Positions 1 to 9,644 of a stretch of DNA of 64,000 nt are shown here, piece by piece. The stretch comes from Nannocystis bainbridge (GTDB taxonomy: Bacteria; Myxococcota_A; Polyangia; Nannocystales; Nannocystaceae). The notes beneath the pieces are model-generated. The model worked only from the letters and a program-made list of their open reading frames with translations. It was not told the DNA's origin and ran no database searches. The translations under genes were made by a program, and so were the position numbers. The stretch's first letter is position 1, and every line of letters starts with the position of its first letter. Location of the stretch: positions 1,857,724 to 1,921,723 of the forward strand of contig NZ_JAQNDL010000002.1 in assembly GCF_028368995.1 (NCBI RefSeq), written 5' to 3'.

Positions 1-115
1 TCGACTCCGCGCACCCCCGACCCGCACCCGATAGCGACCGCTCGCAACCTCCGGCACCTCTCGCAGGCCCGGGCACCGCGTTGTCTCGGCCTCGGCGCGG
101 CGATAGGCTGCGACG

Positions 116-673
116 GTGAGCGGACCTATCTATGAAACGCTGCTCGAATTCAGCCGCACCCTCCGCGACGATCACCTCGACGAAGATCTTTCACGCATCG
201 AGCTGCCCAACAACCGCGTGCTCGACACCCAGGTAATTCACGCCCGCGGCAAGCTCGACGGCCGCCCCGTCGTCGTCTCCTACCACTCGCACTGGATCGT
301 CGGCTCCACCTATCGACCGCATATCCTCGAGGTCTTCGTCACCGGCAACCACCTCAAGACCGAAGCCGAGTGCCGCGCCCGCAGCTTCCTCGACGACGTG
401 CTGCGGTGGTTCGGCGGAGGCGGCCTGCGCGGCCCCGACCCGATCTTCACCGAACGACGGATCGACGCCGCCAGGGACGCCGACCTCACCGACCTCGACC
501 GCCCCGAGTTCACCGCCCGCCTCGCCAACCTCAGCGGCCTCGTCTACTGCCACAAGGTCCAGATCCAGGCCGGCACCGGCATCAACGCCTGGTTCCACGC
601 CCTCCCGTTCCAGCGCTCGCTGCCCCAGCTCCAAGCCCTCGTCCGCACCGTCGCCGACCTCGCATCCACATGA
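116..673 (+). CDS. hypothetical protein, 185 aa
   Basis: I do not recognise this protein. It opens with GTG and no strong Shine-Dalgarno sequence is visible. It has no signal peptide, lipobox or membrane segment, so it is probably cytoplasmic. The composition is that of a soluble globular alpha/beta protein with many aromatic residues in its first half (VVVSYHSHWIVG, ILEVFVTGNHL) and a Gly-rich turn (RWFGGGGLRG) near residue 100. Codon use, with strong G/C third positions, matches the neighbours, which supports it as a real gene. It ends 31 bases before a perfect palindrome and a repeat-rich gap. The partner gene upstream, if any, lies outside the window. Confidence 0.6.
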   Translation: MSGPIYETLLEFSRTLRDDHLDEDLSRIELPNNRVLDTQVIHARGKLDGRPVVVSYHSHWIVGSTYRPHILEVFVTGNHLKTEAECRARSFLDDVLRWFGGGGLRGPDPIFTERRIDAARDADLTDLDRPEFTARLANLSGLVYCHKVQIQAGTGINAWFHALPFQRSLPQLQALVRTVADLAST

Positions 674-704
674 CCGTATCGACATGCTCTCGGAGACATT
701 TTCG

Positions 705-720
705 ATAGGACATGTCCTAT
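705..720. repeat. perfect 16-bp palindrome of the ACATGTCC family
   Basis: ATAGGACATGTCCTAT is a perfect palindrome centred on the decamer GGACATGTCC. It sits just after the stop of the first gene, with further half-sites on either side (GACATGCTC at 691, GGACATTGTCC at 722). It is one member of the palindrome family found across the window. It could act as a transcript hairpin, but no T-run follows. Confidence 0.8.
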
Positions 721-737
721 AGGACATTGTCCACACA

Positions 738-1080
738 ACATGTCCTATCCGACACTCGATCGCGTCCCGAGCAACGTCTTCCACGCTGCCTAACTCACCC
801 GAACCCAAGTCAGCGCATCGCATAGCGTCGCGTCTGCACCGAGCCGCGCCGCACATGTCCTATCCGACACTCGATCGCGTCCCGAGCAACGTCTTCCCAC
901 GCTGCCTGACTCATCCGAACCCAAGTCAGCGCATCGCATCGCATCGCATCACGTCTGGCCCGAGCCGCGCCGCACATGTCCTATCCGACACTCGATCGCG
1001 TCCGAGTAACGCCCCCCTACGCCGCCTGACTCACCCGTACCAAGCCAGCGCCTCGCCTCGCATCTGCACCAAGCCGCGCC
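738..1080. repeat. three imperfect tandem repeats of about 115-121 bp
   Basis: Three direct copies start at 738, 853 and 974, each opening with ACATGTCCTATCCGACACTC and continuing through CGATCGCGTCCGAG, GCTGACTC and GTCAGCGCATCGC to a shared end near CCGAGCCGCGCC. The copies differ by small indels, chiefly in the number of GCATC/GCATCGC steps, and by point changes. The unit carries one member of the ACATGTCC family at its left end. This stretch fills most of the 785-bp gap between the first two genes. No convincing protein-coding frame or RNA gene is visible in it. Confidence 0.85.
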
Positions 1081-1092
1081 TCGCAAGCTCCC

Positions 1093-1205
1093 CATATCGC
1101 CTCGGGCCTCGGCTAAAGCTCGCTGCGTAAGCTTTCCCTTCGTATCGCCTCGGGCCTCGGCGAAGGCTCGCCGGTCCCTTCGTATCGCCTCGAGCCCCGG
1201 CCGAG
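1093..1205. repeat. short degenerate direct repeats (TATCGCCTCGGGCCTCGGC)
   Basis: A 19-base phrase close to TATCGCCTCGGGCCTCGGC occurs three times, near 1095, 1143 and 1184, spaced about 41-48 bases apart. Two of the copies are preceded by CCCTTCG and all are followed by variants of GGCTCG. The array follows directly on the 115-bp tandem repeats and shares no obvious sequence with them. Function is unknown. Confidence 0.55.
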
Positions 1206-1284
1206 CCTCAAGCTCCCCCGCATCGCCGCGAGCCTCCGCGAAGAATCGCCGCGCAACGAGCCACGCCGTTATCGTCGCGAGAAA

Positions 1285-1324
1285 GCGCCCGTTCGGCGGC
1301 CAGCCCTGGCCGTCGAACGGGCGC
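1285..1324 (-). terminator. strong hairpin, probable terminator of the minus-strand gene
   Basis: GCGCCCGTTCG (1285-1295) pairs perfectly with CGAACGGGCGC (1314-1324). Inside, GGCCAG and CTGGCC extend the pairing, leaving a very small loop. Read on the minus strand the hairpin is followed by TTTCTCG. It lies about 135 bases beyond the stop of the peptidase-like gene at 1459 and is its likely transcript end. Nothing else is recognisable between 1206 and 1458 except a lone ACATGTCC at 1441. Confidence 0.55.
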
Positions 1325-1458
1325 CGACGCTCTCTCCCAGGAGACACCCCGCATCGAAGCCCACGACGGCGAGGCTGCCTCTCACGGCTGCAGCCGTGCC
1401 TGGGGGTCCGGGGAAGGGTCGACCACAGCCCCCCCGAAGGACATGTCCCCACCTCCAT

Positions 1459-4400
1459 CTAGAACGGCTGCAAGAACGTCAAATTCACCCCGACCCGCGG
1501 CAGCTGAAACTCCCCCGGCGCCACCCCTTGATACTCTGCCAGATAATCCGGCAGCACCTCATCGAGGCACGTCGAGCGTCGGCGGACCAGCGGCACCGCC
1601 ACATCGAACCGGATGAACTGCGGCGTCACCCCCAGCAGCTGCAGGAAGGCCGTCACCCCGTAGCCGACCTGCCCGTACCAGCTCTCCTTCCCGAACCACC
1701 CGCGCAGCGTATCGCACGGCGACACCGAAGCCGCCCCTGTGAACAGCGTCCCCCCGATCCCTCGCAGCCAGAACAGGTGGACCAGGTTCACATTGAAGTT
1801 CGACCAGAACATGTGCCGGTACTCGAGCTGCGCCAGCGCCACCCCGCGGCCGAACAGCTCGTTCCCCCCGTACGCTCCGAGCCCGTCGACCCCGCCCGCG
1901 CGCACCAGGCTGCGGAACTCCGGCCGGCCCATCAGCGGCACCATCATCGTCAGCTCGACCCGGCTCGCCAGCGTGTGTTGGTGTGCCAGCGGCCAGATGT
2001 GCACCCACGACGCCGACGCCGTCAGCCCGTGCCGGTGATCCGGCGCTGGCACCCCCGTGCGCAGCGTCTCCTGCGCGTACAGCCCGAACGCCAGCCGGTG
2101 CCCGCGATCGGGCCACAGGCTGAACTTGCGCGTATCGTCGATGATCGCCAGCGACTGGGCGAACCGCACCCCGCCGACCCCGTCGAGCCCGCGCGCTGTC
2201 AGCGAGTGGACCTCGCCGAACATGCGCACCCGCCCGCGCCGGCGCCGGCGGTTGACCTTGTCGCCGAACCACACCGTCGCCCCGCCGCCGATCGCCGCCG
2301 CCGACTCGCGGTCGCGGTGCAGCTGCAGGTGGCCGATCGATCCGAGGTCGCGGCGCCGGCTCATCTCGAACAGCACCCGCCCTGACAGCGCCTGCAGCCG
2401 CGCCGCCGGCGTCTGCCCCGCCAGGAACTCCGACGCCGACACCTCGAAGCCGAACCCCGTGTAGACGAAGCGGAAGCTCGTCGGCGAGCGATTGTTGTAG
2501 AGCGGGTCGACGTTGCGCCGCGGCCCCTGCGGCTCCTCGAGCAGGCGCGTGCGCGGGTCGACCATCACCGAGCGCAGCTTGTGCTGCGTCTCGAGCGTGA
2601 ACACATGGTCGATCGTACCTGACCCCGGGGACACCTCGTGATTGTTCCCCGACCCCAGCGACCCGTTCCACACCAGATAGTGGCGCTGCCCGCCGCGCTC
2701 GGTCGCCAGCACCTGCACCGGCTCGACCGCCGCGTGCTCGCCTTCTCGCCGGATCGTGATCGTGTGCTGCCAGCGGCCGTCATCGAGCGGCACGCTGTCG
2801 ACCTTCGCCACCGAGTAATCGACCGCCGGATAGGCCGCCAGCCACTGGTCGAAGAACCACCCGAGCGAGCGCCCGTAGGCCGCCTCGGCCGCGGCCACCG
2901 GGTCGCCGGTGCGGTCGCGCGCGACCCTGTCGTAGAACGCCTCGCGCTGGCCCGGCGTCAGCAGGTCGACCATCTTCTCGTGGATCCGGCGCCCGGTCGG
3001 CAGCGGGTGCGAGAAGAACAGCGGGTGCAGGCGCAGCGGCATGACGTCCTCGCTGCCGCGGAAGTAGCTCTGGGCGAACGCCGCCTGGCCGGTGTAGAGG
3101 AAGTTGTCGACCATCGGCACGAACGTGATGCGCCGCAGGATGTCGCTGGCGAACTCGTCGCCCTGGGCCCGGCGGGCCCGCCACACGTCGAGCAGCGCCG
3201 TCGCCACCGCGTCGTAGAGCCACAGGTCGGTCGACGGATCGTGGCGACCCACATAGGCCCCGTACATGATCTCGTCGAGCATCGCCCGGGCCGCCGCCGC
3301 CTGATGAAAGCCCTGGAACCGCCGGCCCGGCGACACCTGGGCGAACTGATCGCTGACCAGCACCGCCGACGGGTGCGCCTGGGCGATCTCGGCCCGCAGC
3401 GGCCCCTGCACCACCGTCAGGCGGCTGTCGGGCGGCGGCTCCAGGCCGGCGATCGTGGCCACGTCGATCGCCTCGCGGGCGATCCGCAGCATGTGACCCG
3501 GCACGTCGCGATAAAGCTGCAACCAGCGCTCGTCGGGCACCTGATCGCCCGGGCGCCAGAACATGTGGAGCACCTCGATCCGCACCCCGCGGTGGGTCTC
3601 GTGGGCCCGCTTCCACCGCGGGCCCCAGAACACCTCGGGGTACGCGACCTCGTCCGCCCCGACCGCCCCGCTGACGACCACCACCTCGTCGCGCCCCAGC
3701 GCCTTGGCCTCGCTGGCCGTCGGGACATGTCCTGGAGACCATGTCGGAACCGCGGCGAACCGCGCGTCGACCGTCCAGCGCGCCGGCGTCACGATCCGCG
3801 CGTCGGGGTCGAGGCGCGCGCCGCCGCGGGCCGGCGCGCTCGGCAGCGGCGCCACCGCCCCGCTCAGGCTGCAGCGCCGGCGCGAGCAGCCGAACGGCCA
3901 GTAGCGGCGCGGCACCTCGACCGTGTACGCCAGCGTCAGCGTGTCTGTCCCTTCGGACATGGTCACCTCGACGTCGCGGCGCGCGTGGATCTGGCGGACC
4001 CGCGCCGCGCCGGTGTGCTCGCCGACCGTCAGCCGCCCGCGGTGGAACGGCCCGTCGAGGTAGTTCGCCTTGGCCACCTCGTCGAGCTCGTTCGGCTCGC
4101 GCCCCAGCGCCTCGGCGAAGTTCAGCAGCACCAGCGTCTCGCCGGCGCGGGCCGGTCGGCTCAGCGTGTAGGTCGCCTCGCCGACGGCCGCCCCGCCTGC
4201 TCGCGGCACTCGCTTGCCGTCGGGCAGCCGCTCACCGCCTCGCACGACCTCGAGGCGGACCGCCACCGCCGTCACCGCGAGCGCGTCACTCGTCGGCGCC
4301 AGGTCCGTCGCCGGTCCGGTCGGCGGTTCCGCGTGAGCTTGCAGCGGCGAAAGGCCCGACGGATCTGAAGCGGCCTCGATCGGCTCGTCGCGCGGCACCA

Positions 4401-4527
4401 GGACCGGCGACGTCCGGACCGCCCACGGACTCGCCGTGACGCCCGGAGTCGCCGTCGCGACCGCGAGTCCGACCAACCACGGCGCGAGCAGCCCACTGGA
4501 CAACCGCGCTCTTCTGGGGCCAGCCAC
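1459..4527 (-). CDS. M1-peptidase-like / outer-membrane beta-barrel fusion protein
   Basis: This is a large exported protein. I chose the GTG at 4527 because it directly precedes an n-region and hydrophobic core (LLAPWLVGLAVATATPG) ending near Val-Thr-Ala-Ser, a Sec signal peptide; an in-frame start at 4632 adds only 35 unlikely residues. The N-terminal two thirds resemble M1-family aminopeptidases in architecture, with a late GRSLGWFFDQWLAAYP segment like the M1 C-terminal motif. No HExxH zinc site is present: the expected region reads FHQAAAARAMLDEIMYG. After about residue 680 the protein becomes barrel-like, with alternating aromatic strands (FRFVYTGFGFEVSASEF, ASWVHIWPL, EYRHMFWSNFNVNLVHLFW), and ends in Phe like many outer-membrane proteins. 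I infer a catalytically dead, surface-anchored peptidase-like protein. A GGACATGTCC palindrome at 3723 encodes Pro-Gly-His-Val-Pro. Confidence 0.7.
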   Translation of the reverse strand: MAGPRRARLSSGLLAPWLVGLAVATATPGVTASPWAVRTSPVLVPRDEPIEAASDPSGLSPLQAHAEPPTGPATDLAPTSDALAVTAVAVRLEVVRGGERLPDGKRVPRAGGAAVGEATYTLSRPARAGETLVLLNFAEALGREPNELDEVAKANYLDGPFHRGRLTVGEHTGAARVRQIHARRDVEVTMSEGTDTLTLAYTVEVPRRYWPFGCSRRRCSLSGAVAPLPSAPARGGARLDPDARIVTPARWTVDARFAAVPTWSPGHVPTASEAKALGRDEVVVVSGAVGADEVAYPEVFWGPRWKRAHETHRGVRIEVLHMFWRPGDQVPDERWLQLYRDVPGHMLRIAREAIDVATIAGLEPPPDSRLTVVQGPLRAEIAQAHPSAVLVSDQFAQVSPGRRFQGFHQAAAARAMLDEIMYGAYVGRHDPSTDLWLYDAVATALLDVWRARRAQGDEFASDILRRITFVPMVDNFLYTGQAAFAQSYFRGSEDVMPLRLHPLFFSHPLPTGRRIHEKMVDLLTPGQREAFYDRVARDRTGDPVAAAEAAYGRSLGWFFDQWLAAYPAVDYSVAKVDSVPLDDGRWQHTITIRREGEHAAVEPVQVLATERGGQRHYLVWNGSLGSGNNHEVSPGSGTIDHVFTLETQHKLRSVMVDPRTRLLEEPQGPRRNVDPLYNNRSPTSFRFVYTGFGFEVSASEFLAGQTPAARLQALSGRVLFEMSRRRDLGSIGHLQLHRDRESAAAIGGGATVWFGDKVNRRRRRGRVRMFGEVHSLTARGLDGVGGVRFAQSLAIIDDTRKFSLWPDRGHRLAFGLYAQETLRTGVPAPDHRHGLTASASWVHIWPLAHQHTLASRVELTMMVPLMGRPEFRSLVRAGGVDGLGAYGGNELFGRGVALAQLEYRHMFWSNFNVNLVHLFWLRGIGGTLFTGAASVSPCDTLRGWFGKESWYGQVGYGVTAFLQLLGVTPQFIRFDVAVPLVRRRSTCLDEVLPDYLAEYQGVAPGEFQLPRVGVNLTFLQPF

Positions 4528-4741
4528 AGCCGGCTTGAGAGTGCCCGACCTCTCCCCACCGCACCAGGGCCAGCCGCTCACCCGGCGTTCGGCGCGGGTT
4601 TGCCCACCGTTTCCCGCCACGAGCTTGCCCACCGGGCAGGCCGGGCTCTACAGTCGTCGTGGCGGGTCCCCGCCGGAGCTTTTAGCCATGACTTCGCTTT
4701 CTCGATGGTTCCGCGGCGCGCGCGCCCCAGGTTCGAACGGT

Positions 4742-7024
4742 ATGACGGCACAGGCTCGACCGCTGCCGGTCAGCGAGTGGCTCCGCGGCTTCACCCTCGG
4801 CCTCCTGGTCGCCGTCGGCTGCGGCCGCAGCGACTACCTCGGCCCCTGTGCCAGCGACGCCGACTGCGGCACCGGCTACATCTGCGCCGCCGACGGCGTG
4901 TGCATCGAGGTCGGCGGCGAGTGCATCGTCGACGCCGACTGTCCTGACGGCGAGAAGTGCCTCAACTACGAGTGCGTCGGCCCGCAGGTGTGCGACGACA
5001 ACCTCGAGTGCCCCCCGGGCACGATCTGCGTGATCCCCGAGGGCGAGGACATGGGCGTGTGCCAGGGCCCGCCGCCGACCTGCCCGCCCTGCCCGGTCGG
5101 CACCGAGTGCGACGACAACGGCCAGTGCGTCCCGGTCGACCCGCCCGTCTGCCAAAACGACTTCGAGTGCCCCCAGGGCCAGATCTGCGTCGACGGCACC
5201 TGCACCGACCCCGGCGAGTGCGAGTTCGACTTCGAGTGCCCGTTCGAGCAGCAGTGCGTCGAGGGCCAGTGCGTCCCGGTCGGCTGCGACTTCTGCCAGT
5301 GCGAGAACGACTTCGACTGCCCGTTCGGCCAGGTCTGCGTCGACAACTTCTGCCAGCCGGAGTGCTTCAGCGACGACCAGTGCCCGTTCGGCGAGGTCTG
5401 CCTCGACGGCTCCTGCGTCACCGGCGAGTGCACCATCGACCAGGACTGCCCGCCCAACGAGGTGTGCGAGAACGGCTTCTGCCAGGGCCAGTTCTGCTTC
5501 GACAGCACCGACTGCGACCCCGGCGAGCAGTGCATCGATTTCCAGTGCGTGCCCGGCGGCATGTGCCAGACCGACGCCGACTGCCCGCAAGGCACCGAGT
5601 GTGAGAACGGCGCCTGCGTCCCGATCGCCGGCTGCAACACCGACCTCGACTGCCCGCAGGGCCAGCAGTGCCAGGGCGGCGTGTGCATCCCCGGCCAGCT
5701 GTGCATGAACGACGCCGACTGCCCGCCCGGCGAGCTGTGCGTCGGCGGCGTCTGCTTCTTCCCGCCCGAGTGCATCCAGGACGCCGACTGCCCGGCAGGC
5801 CAGCTGTGCGTCGACGGCGACTGCCAGGATCCGCCGCCGCCGATCTGCATGTCGGACCTCGACTGTCCTCCGGGACAGGTCTGCAACCTGCAGACCCTGA
5901 TGTGCGAGCTGTCGCCGCCGCCGCAGTGCATCGACAACGACGACTGCCCCGCCGGCCAGATCTGCGACGCCAACCAGCAGTGCGTCGACGCTCCGCCCCC
6001 GCAGTGCATCGACAACGACGACTGCCCCGCCGGCCAGATCTGCGACGCCAACCAGCAGTGCGTCCCCATCGTCCCCCAGTGCATCGACAACGACGACTGC
6101 CCGGTCGGCCAGATCTGCGACGCCAACCAGCAGTGCGTCCCCATCGTCCCCCAGTGCATCGACAACGACGACTGCCCCGTCGGCCAGATCTGCGACGCCA
6201 ACCAGCAGTGCGTCCCCATCGTCCCCCAGTGCATCGACAACGACGACTGCCCCGTCGGCCAGATCTGCGACGCCAACCAGCAGTGCGTCCCCATCGTCCC
6301 TCAGTGCATCGACAACGACGACTGCCCCGTCGGCCAGATCTGCGACGTCAACCAGCAGTGCGTCCCCATCGTCCCCCAGTGCATCGACAACGACGACTGC
6401 CCGGTCGGCCAGATCTGCGACGCCAACCAGCAGTGCGTCCCCATCGTCCCTCAGTGCATCGACAACGATGACTGCCCGGTCGGCCAGATCTGCGACGCCA
6501 ACCAGCAGTGCGTCCCCATCGTCCCTCAGTGCATCGACAACGATGACTGCCCGGTCGGCCAGATCTGCGACGCCAACCAGCAGTGCGTCCCCATCGTCCC
6601 TCAGTGCATCGACAACGACGACTGCCCGGTCGGCCAGATCTGCGACGCCAACCAGCAGTGCGTCGTCGCCCCGCCCCCGGTGTGCGTCGGCAACGACGAC
6701 TGCGTCATCGACGAGGTCTGCATCGCCGGCACCTGCACCTTCATCGGGGACTGCCAGACCGACGTCCACTGCGCGACCGGCCAGACCTGCGAGGCGGGCG
6801 TGTGCACCGGCCAGCCGCAGTGCACGACCAACGCCGAGTGCGCCGCCAACGAGTTCTGCCTGTTCGGCGAGTGCTTCGCGCCGAAGATGTGCGTGAAGAA
6901 CAAGGACTGCGACACTGGCCAGGTCTGCGTGTTCGGCCTGTGCTCCGCCGGGGTCGAGTGCGCCGAGCATGCCGACTGCCCGGTCGGCCAGGCCTGCTTC
7001 GAGGGTCACTGCAACACCCTTTGA
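4742..7024 (+). CDS. Cys-rich tandem-repeat lipoprotein (Dickkopf/EB-module-like)
   Basis: A secreted lipoprotein of 760 residues made almost wholly of disulfide-type modules. The ATG at 4742 gives a lipoprotein signal ending in LLVAVGC (lipid-bearing Cys about residue 27); an in-frame ATG at 4688 would also keep it. More than 20 modules follow with the pattern C-x5-DC-P-x-G-x-x-C-x4-x-C. The last third contains ten near-identical 25-residue units (PQCIDNDDCPVGQICDANQQ plus CVPIV). Such DCPxGQxC arrays are common in predicted surface proteins of myxobacteria and are often matched to Dickkopf N-terminal or EB Cys-rich modules. No enzyme domain is present; a structural or adhesive cell-surface role is inferred. 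Divergent from the peptidase-like/barrel gene and followed by a hairpin. Confidence 0.8.
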   Translation: MTAQARPLPVSEWLRGFTLGLLVAVGCGRSDYLGPCASDADCGTGYICAADGVCIEVGGECIVDADCPDGEKCLNYECVGPQVCDDNLECPPGTICVIPEGEDMGVCQGPPPTCPPCPVGTECDDNGQCVPVDPPVCQNDFECPQGQICVDGTCTDPGECEFDFECPFEQQCVEGQCVPVGCDFCQCENDFDCPFGQVCVDNFCQPECFSDDQCPFGEVCLDGSCVTGECTIDQDCPPNEVCENGFCQGQFCFDSTDCDPGEQCIDFQCVPGGMCQTDADCPQGTECENGACVPIAGCNTDLDCPQGQQCQGGVCIPGQLCMNDADCPPGELCVGGVCFFPPECIQDADCPAGQLCVDGDCQDPPPPICMSDLDCPPGQVCNLQTLMCELSPPPQCIDNDDCPAGQICDANQQCVDAPPPQCIDNDDCPAGQICDANQQCVPIVPQCIDNDDCPVGQICDANQQCVPIVPQCIDNDDCPVGQICDANQQCVPIVPQCIDNDDCPVGQICDANQQCVPIVPQCIDNDDCPVGQICDVNQQCVPIVPQCIDNDDCPVGQICDANQQCVPIVPQCIDNDDCPVGQICDANQQCVPIVPQCIDNDDCPVGQICDANQQCVPIVPQCIDNDDCPVGQICDANQQCVVAPPPVCVGNDDCVIDEVCIAGTCTFIGDCQTDVHCATGQTCEAGVCTGQPQCTTNAECAANEFCLFGECFAPKMCVKNKDCDTGQVCVFGLCSAGVECAEHADCPVGQACFEGHCNTL
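5863..5878. repeat. embedded hairpin CTGTCC-TCCG-GGACAG
   Basis: A perfect 6-bp stem with a TCCG tetraloop inside the Cys-rich lipoprotein gene. It encodes Cys-Pro-Pro-Gly-Gln at a position where most other modules use different codons for the same residues, so the palindrome comes from synonymous or near-synonymous choice. Confidence 0.7.
5922..6676 (+). repeat. ten 75-78-bp in-frame tandem repeats
   Basis: Ten copies of a unit beginning CAGTGCATCGACAACGA start at 5924, 6002, 6077, 6152, 6227, 6302, 6377, 6452, 6527 and 6602. The first step is 78 bp and all later ones are 75 bp. The first two units encode CPAGQIC and the last eight CPVGQIC; one has Val for Ala (ICDVNQQ). The copies differ at only a few bases (GACGAC/GATGAC, CCCGTC/CCGGTC, CCCCAG/CCTCAG), far closer than the other modules of the same protein, which points to recent expansion or gene conversion. 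Confidence 0.95.
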
Positions 7025-7047
7025 TGGGCCGCTCGCGCCGATGACGA

Positions 7048-7075
7048 GAGCCCGCAGCGCCGTCGCTGCGGGCTC
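7048..7075 (+). terminator. 12-bp-stem hairpin after the Cys-rich gene
   Basis: GAGCCCGCAGCG pairs perfectly with CGCTGCGGGCTC around a 4-base CCGT loop, 24 bases after the stop of the Cys-rich lipoprotein. There is no T-run, as is common for terminators in very GC-rich genomes. It probably separates this gene from the FG-GAP lipoprotein unit. Confidence 0.6.
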
Positions 7076-7242
7076 GTGACGTCGGCGCCCCCTGGCGCCC
7101 CCTGGCGCTCACGCGCGCGGCCTGACGCGCGAGCCGCCCGATGCGCTTCGTTCCGCGCGCGCGCCCGTTCGTGCCGCCGACGCGGTCGTTCGTGCCGTGG
7201 CCCGCGTCGCGCGGCGCGGCGCGGGGTCTCATCGCCGTGCCC

Positions 7243-8565
<1,323 letters not shown>

Positions 8566-8566
8566 C

Positions 8567-9628
8567 ATGCTGGCGATGCGCCCCGTGCTCCGCGCTCTCG
8601 GCCTGTGGCTCGCCGTCGTGACGATCTTCGTCGGCAAGACCTGGGCCTCGTCGCAGCTGATCGCCCGGCCCTTGCCGCTCGCCGACATCGTCGTCGCCGA
8701 GCTGCTGACCTTCGGCCCGTGGCTGGCCCTGGCGCCGCTCGCTCTGCTGGCCGCGCGGCGCTTCCCCCTGGTCGGGCCCGGCCGCGCCCGCCACCTCGCC
8801 GTCCTCCTCGTAATCGGCGTCGGCCTCGCGCTGCTCCACGTCGTGCTCGCGGTGCTGCTCGTCGCCTTGCTCGCCGGCGCGTGGCCCTCGCTCGGCGCGC
8901 TGCTCGAGCAAGTCCGCCACGCCTTCGCGCGCGCCGCTGGCCCTCACCTGGTCGTCTATGCCGCCCTGGTCGCCGTCGCCCACGCGCTCGCGTTCCGCCG
9001 CGACGCCGAGGTCCGGGCCCGCCGCGCCGCCGCGCTCGAGGCCGCCCTGGCCCGCGCCGAGCGCGATCGCCTGCGCATGCAGCTACACCCGCATTTCCTG
9101 TTTAACACCCTGCACGCCGTCTCCGCGCTGATGAGCCGCGACGTCGCCGGCGCGCGGCGCATGATCGCCGGCCTCAGCGAGCTGCTGCGGGTCGCGCTCG
9201 ACGACGACGACGACGACGTGCCGCTCGCGCGCGAGCTCGAGATCCTGGGCCTCTACCTCGAGATCCAGCAGACCCGCTTCGCCGAGAGGCTGACGATCAC
9301 GCTCGACGTCGACCCGGAGGCCCGCGCGGCGCGGGTGCCCAAGCTGCTGCTGCAGCCGCTGGTCGAGAACGCGATCCGCCACGGCATCGAGCCGCGGGCG
9401 GGCGGCGGCGCGCTCGGCCTCGAGGCCCGCCGCCGCGGCGATCGCCTGCAGCTCACCCTGCACGACGACGGCGCCGGCCTGGCCCCCGTCGCGCGCGAGG
9501 GTGTCGGCCTCGGCAACACCCGCGCGCGGCTCGAGAAGTCGTACCCCGGCGATCACCGGTTCTCGCTCGCGCCCCGCCCCGGCGGCGGCGTGGTGGCCAC
9601 CATCGACCTGCCGTTTCGCCGCGGCTAA
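8567..9628 (+). CDS. LytS/YehU-type sensor histidine kinase
   Basis: A 353-residue inner-membrane histidine kinase. Four hydrophobic segments lie at about residues 8-30, 37-62, 76-104 and 126-143, then a short coiled coil (ARRAAALEAALARAERDRL). The H-box is LHPHFLFN (about 173-180), the His-kinase family that pairs with LytTR regulators. The ATP-binding region has an N-box (PLVENAIRHG, 265-274), G1 (DDGAGL, 300-305) and G2 (GVGLGNTRARL, 312-322). The ATG at 8567 lies one base after the FG-GAP lipoprotein stop; a second ATG at 8576 is also possible. The LytTR regulator starts 16 bases downstream, so the cognate pair is clear. The extracytoplasmic loops are short, fitting a sensor that relies on a partner protein or membrane signal. 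Confidence 0.92.
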   Translation: MLAMRPVLRALGLWLAVVTIFVGKTWASSQLIARPLPLADIVVAELLTFGPWLALAPLALLAARRFPLVGPGRARHLAVLLVIGVGLALLHVVLAVLLVALLAGAWPSLGALLEQVRHAFARAAGPHLVVYAALVAVAHALAFRRDAEVRARRAAALEAALARAERDRLRMQLHPHFLFNTLHAVSALMSRDVAGARRMIAGLSELLRVALDDDDDDVPLARELEILGLYLEIQQTRFAERLTITLDVDPEARAARVPKLLLQPLVENAIRHGIEPRAGGGALGLEARRRGDRLQLTLHDDGAGLAPVAREGVGLGNTRARLEKSYPGDHRFSLAPRPGGGVVATIDLPFRRG

Positions 9629-9644
9629 CCTCGACGCAGAGCCG

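Noticed and set aside
1..115. A gene fragment at the left edge
   Set aside because: No frame with a recognisable motif or plausible start is visible in 115 bases; it may be only upstream region.
705..720. Restriction-modification target explaining the palindromes
   Set aside because: Restriction sites are usually depleted, not enriched, and the signal extends beyond 6 bases to paired 6-8-base arms with a loop. Methylation-linked regulation remains possible but nothing shows it.
5922..6676. CRISPR-like repeat in the Cys-rich gene
   Set aside because: The 75-bp period keeps the reading frame and the whole unit is repeated without unique spacers; it is a protein repeat.
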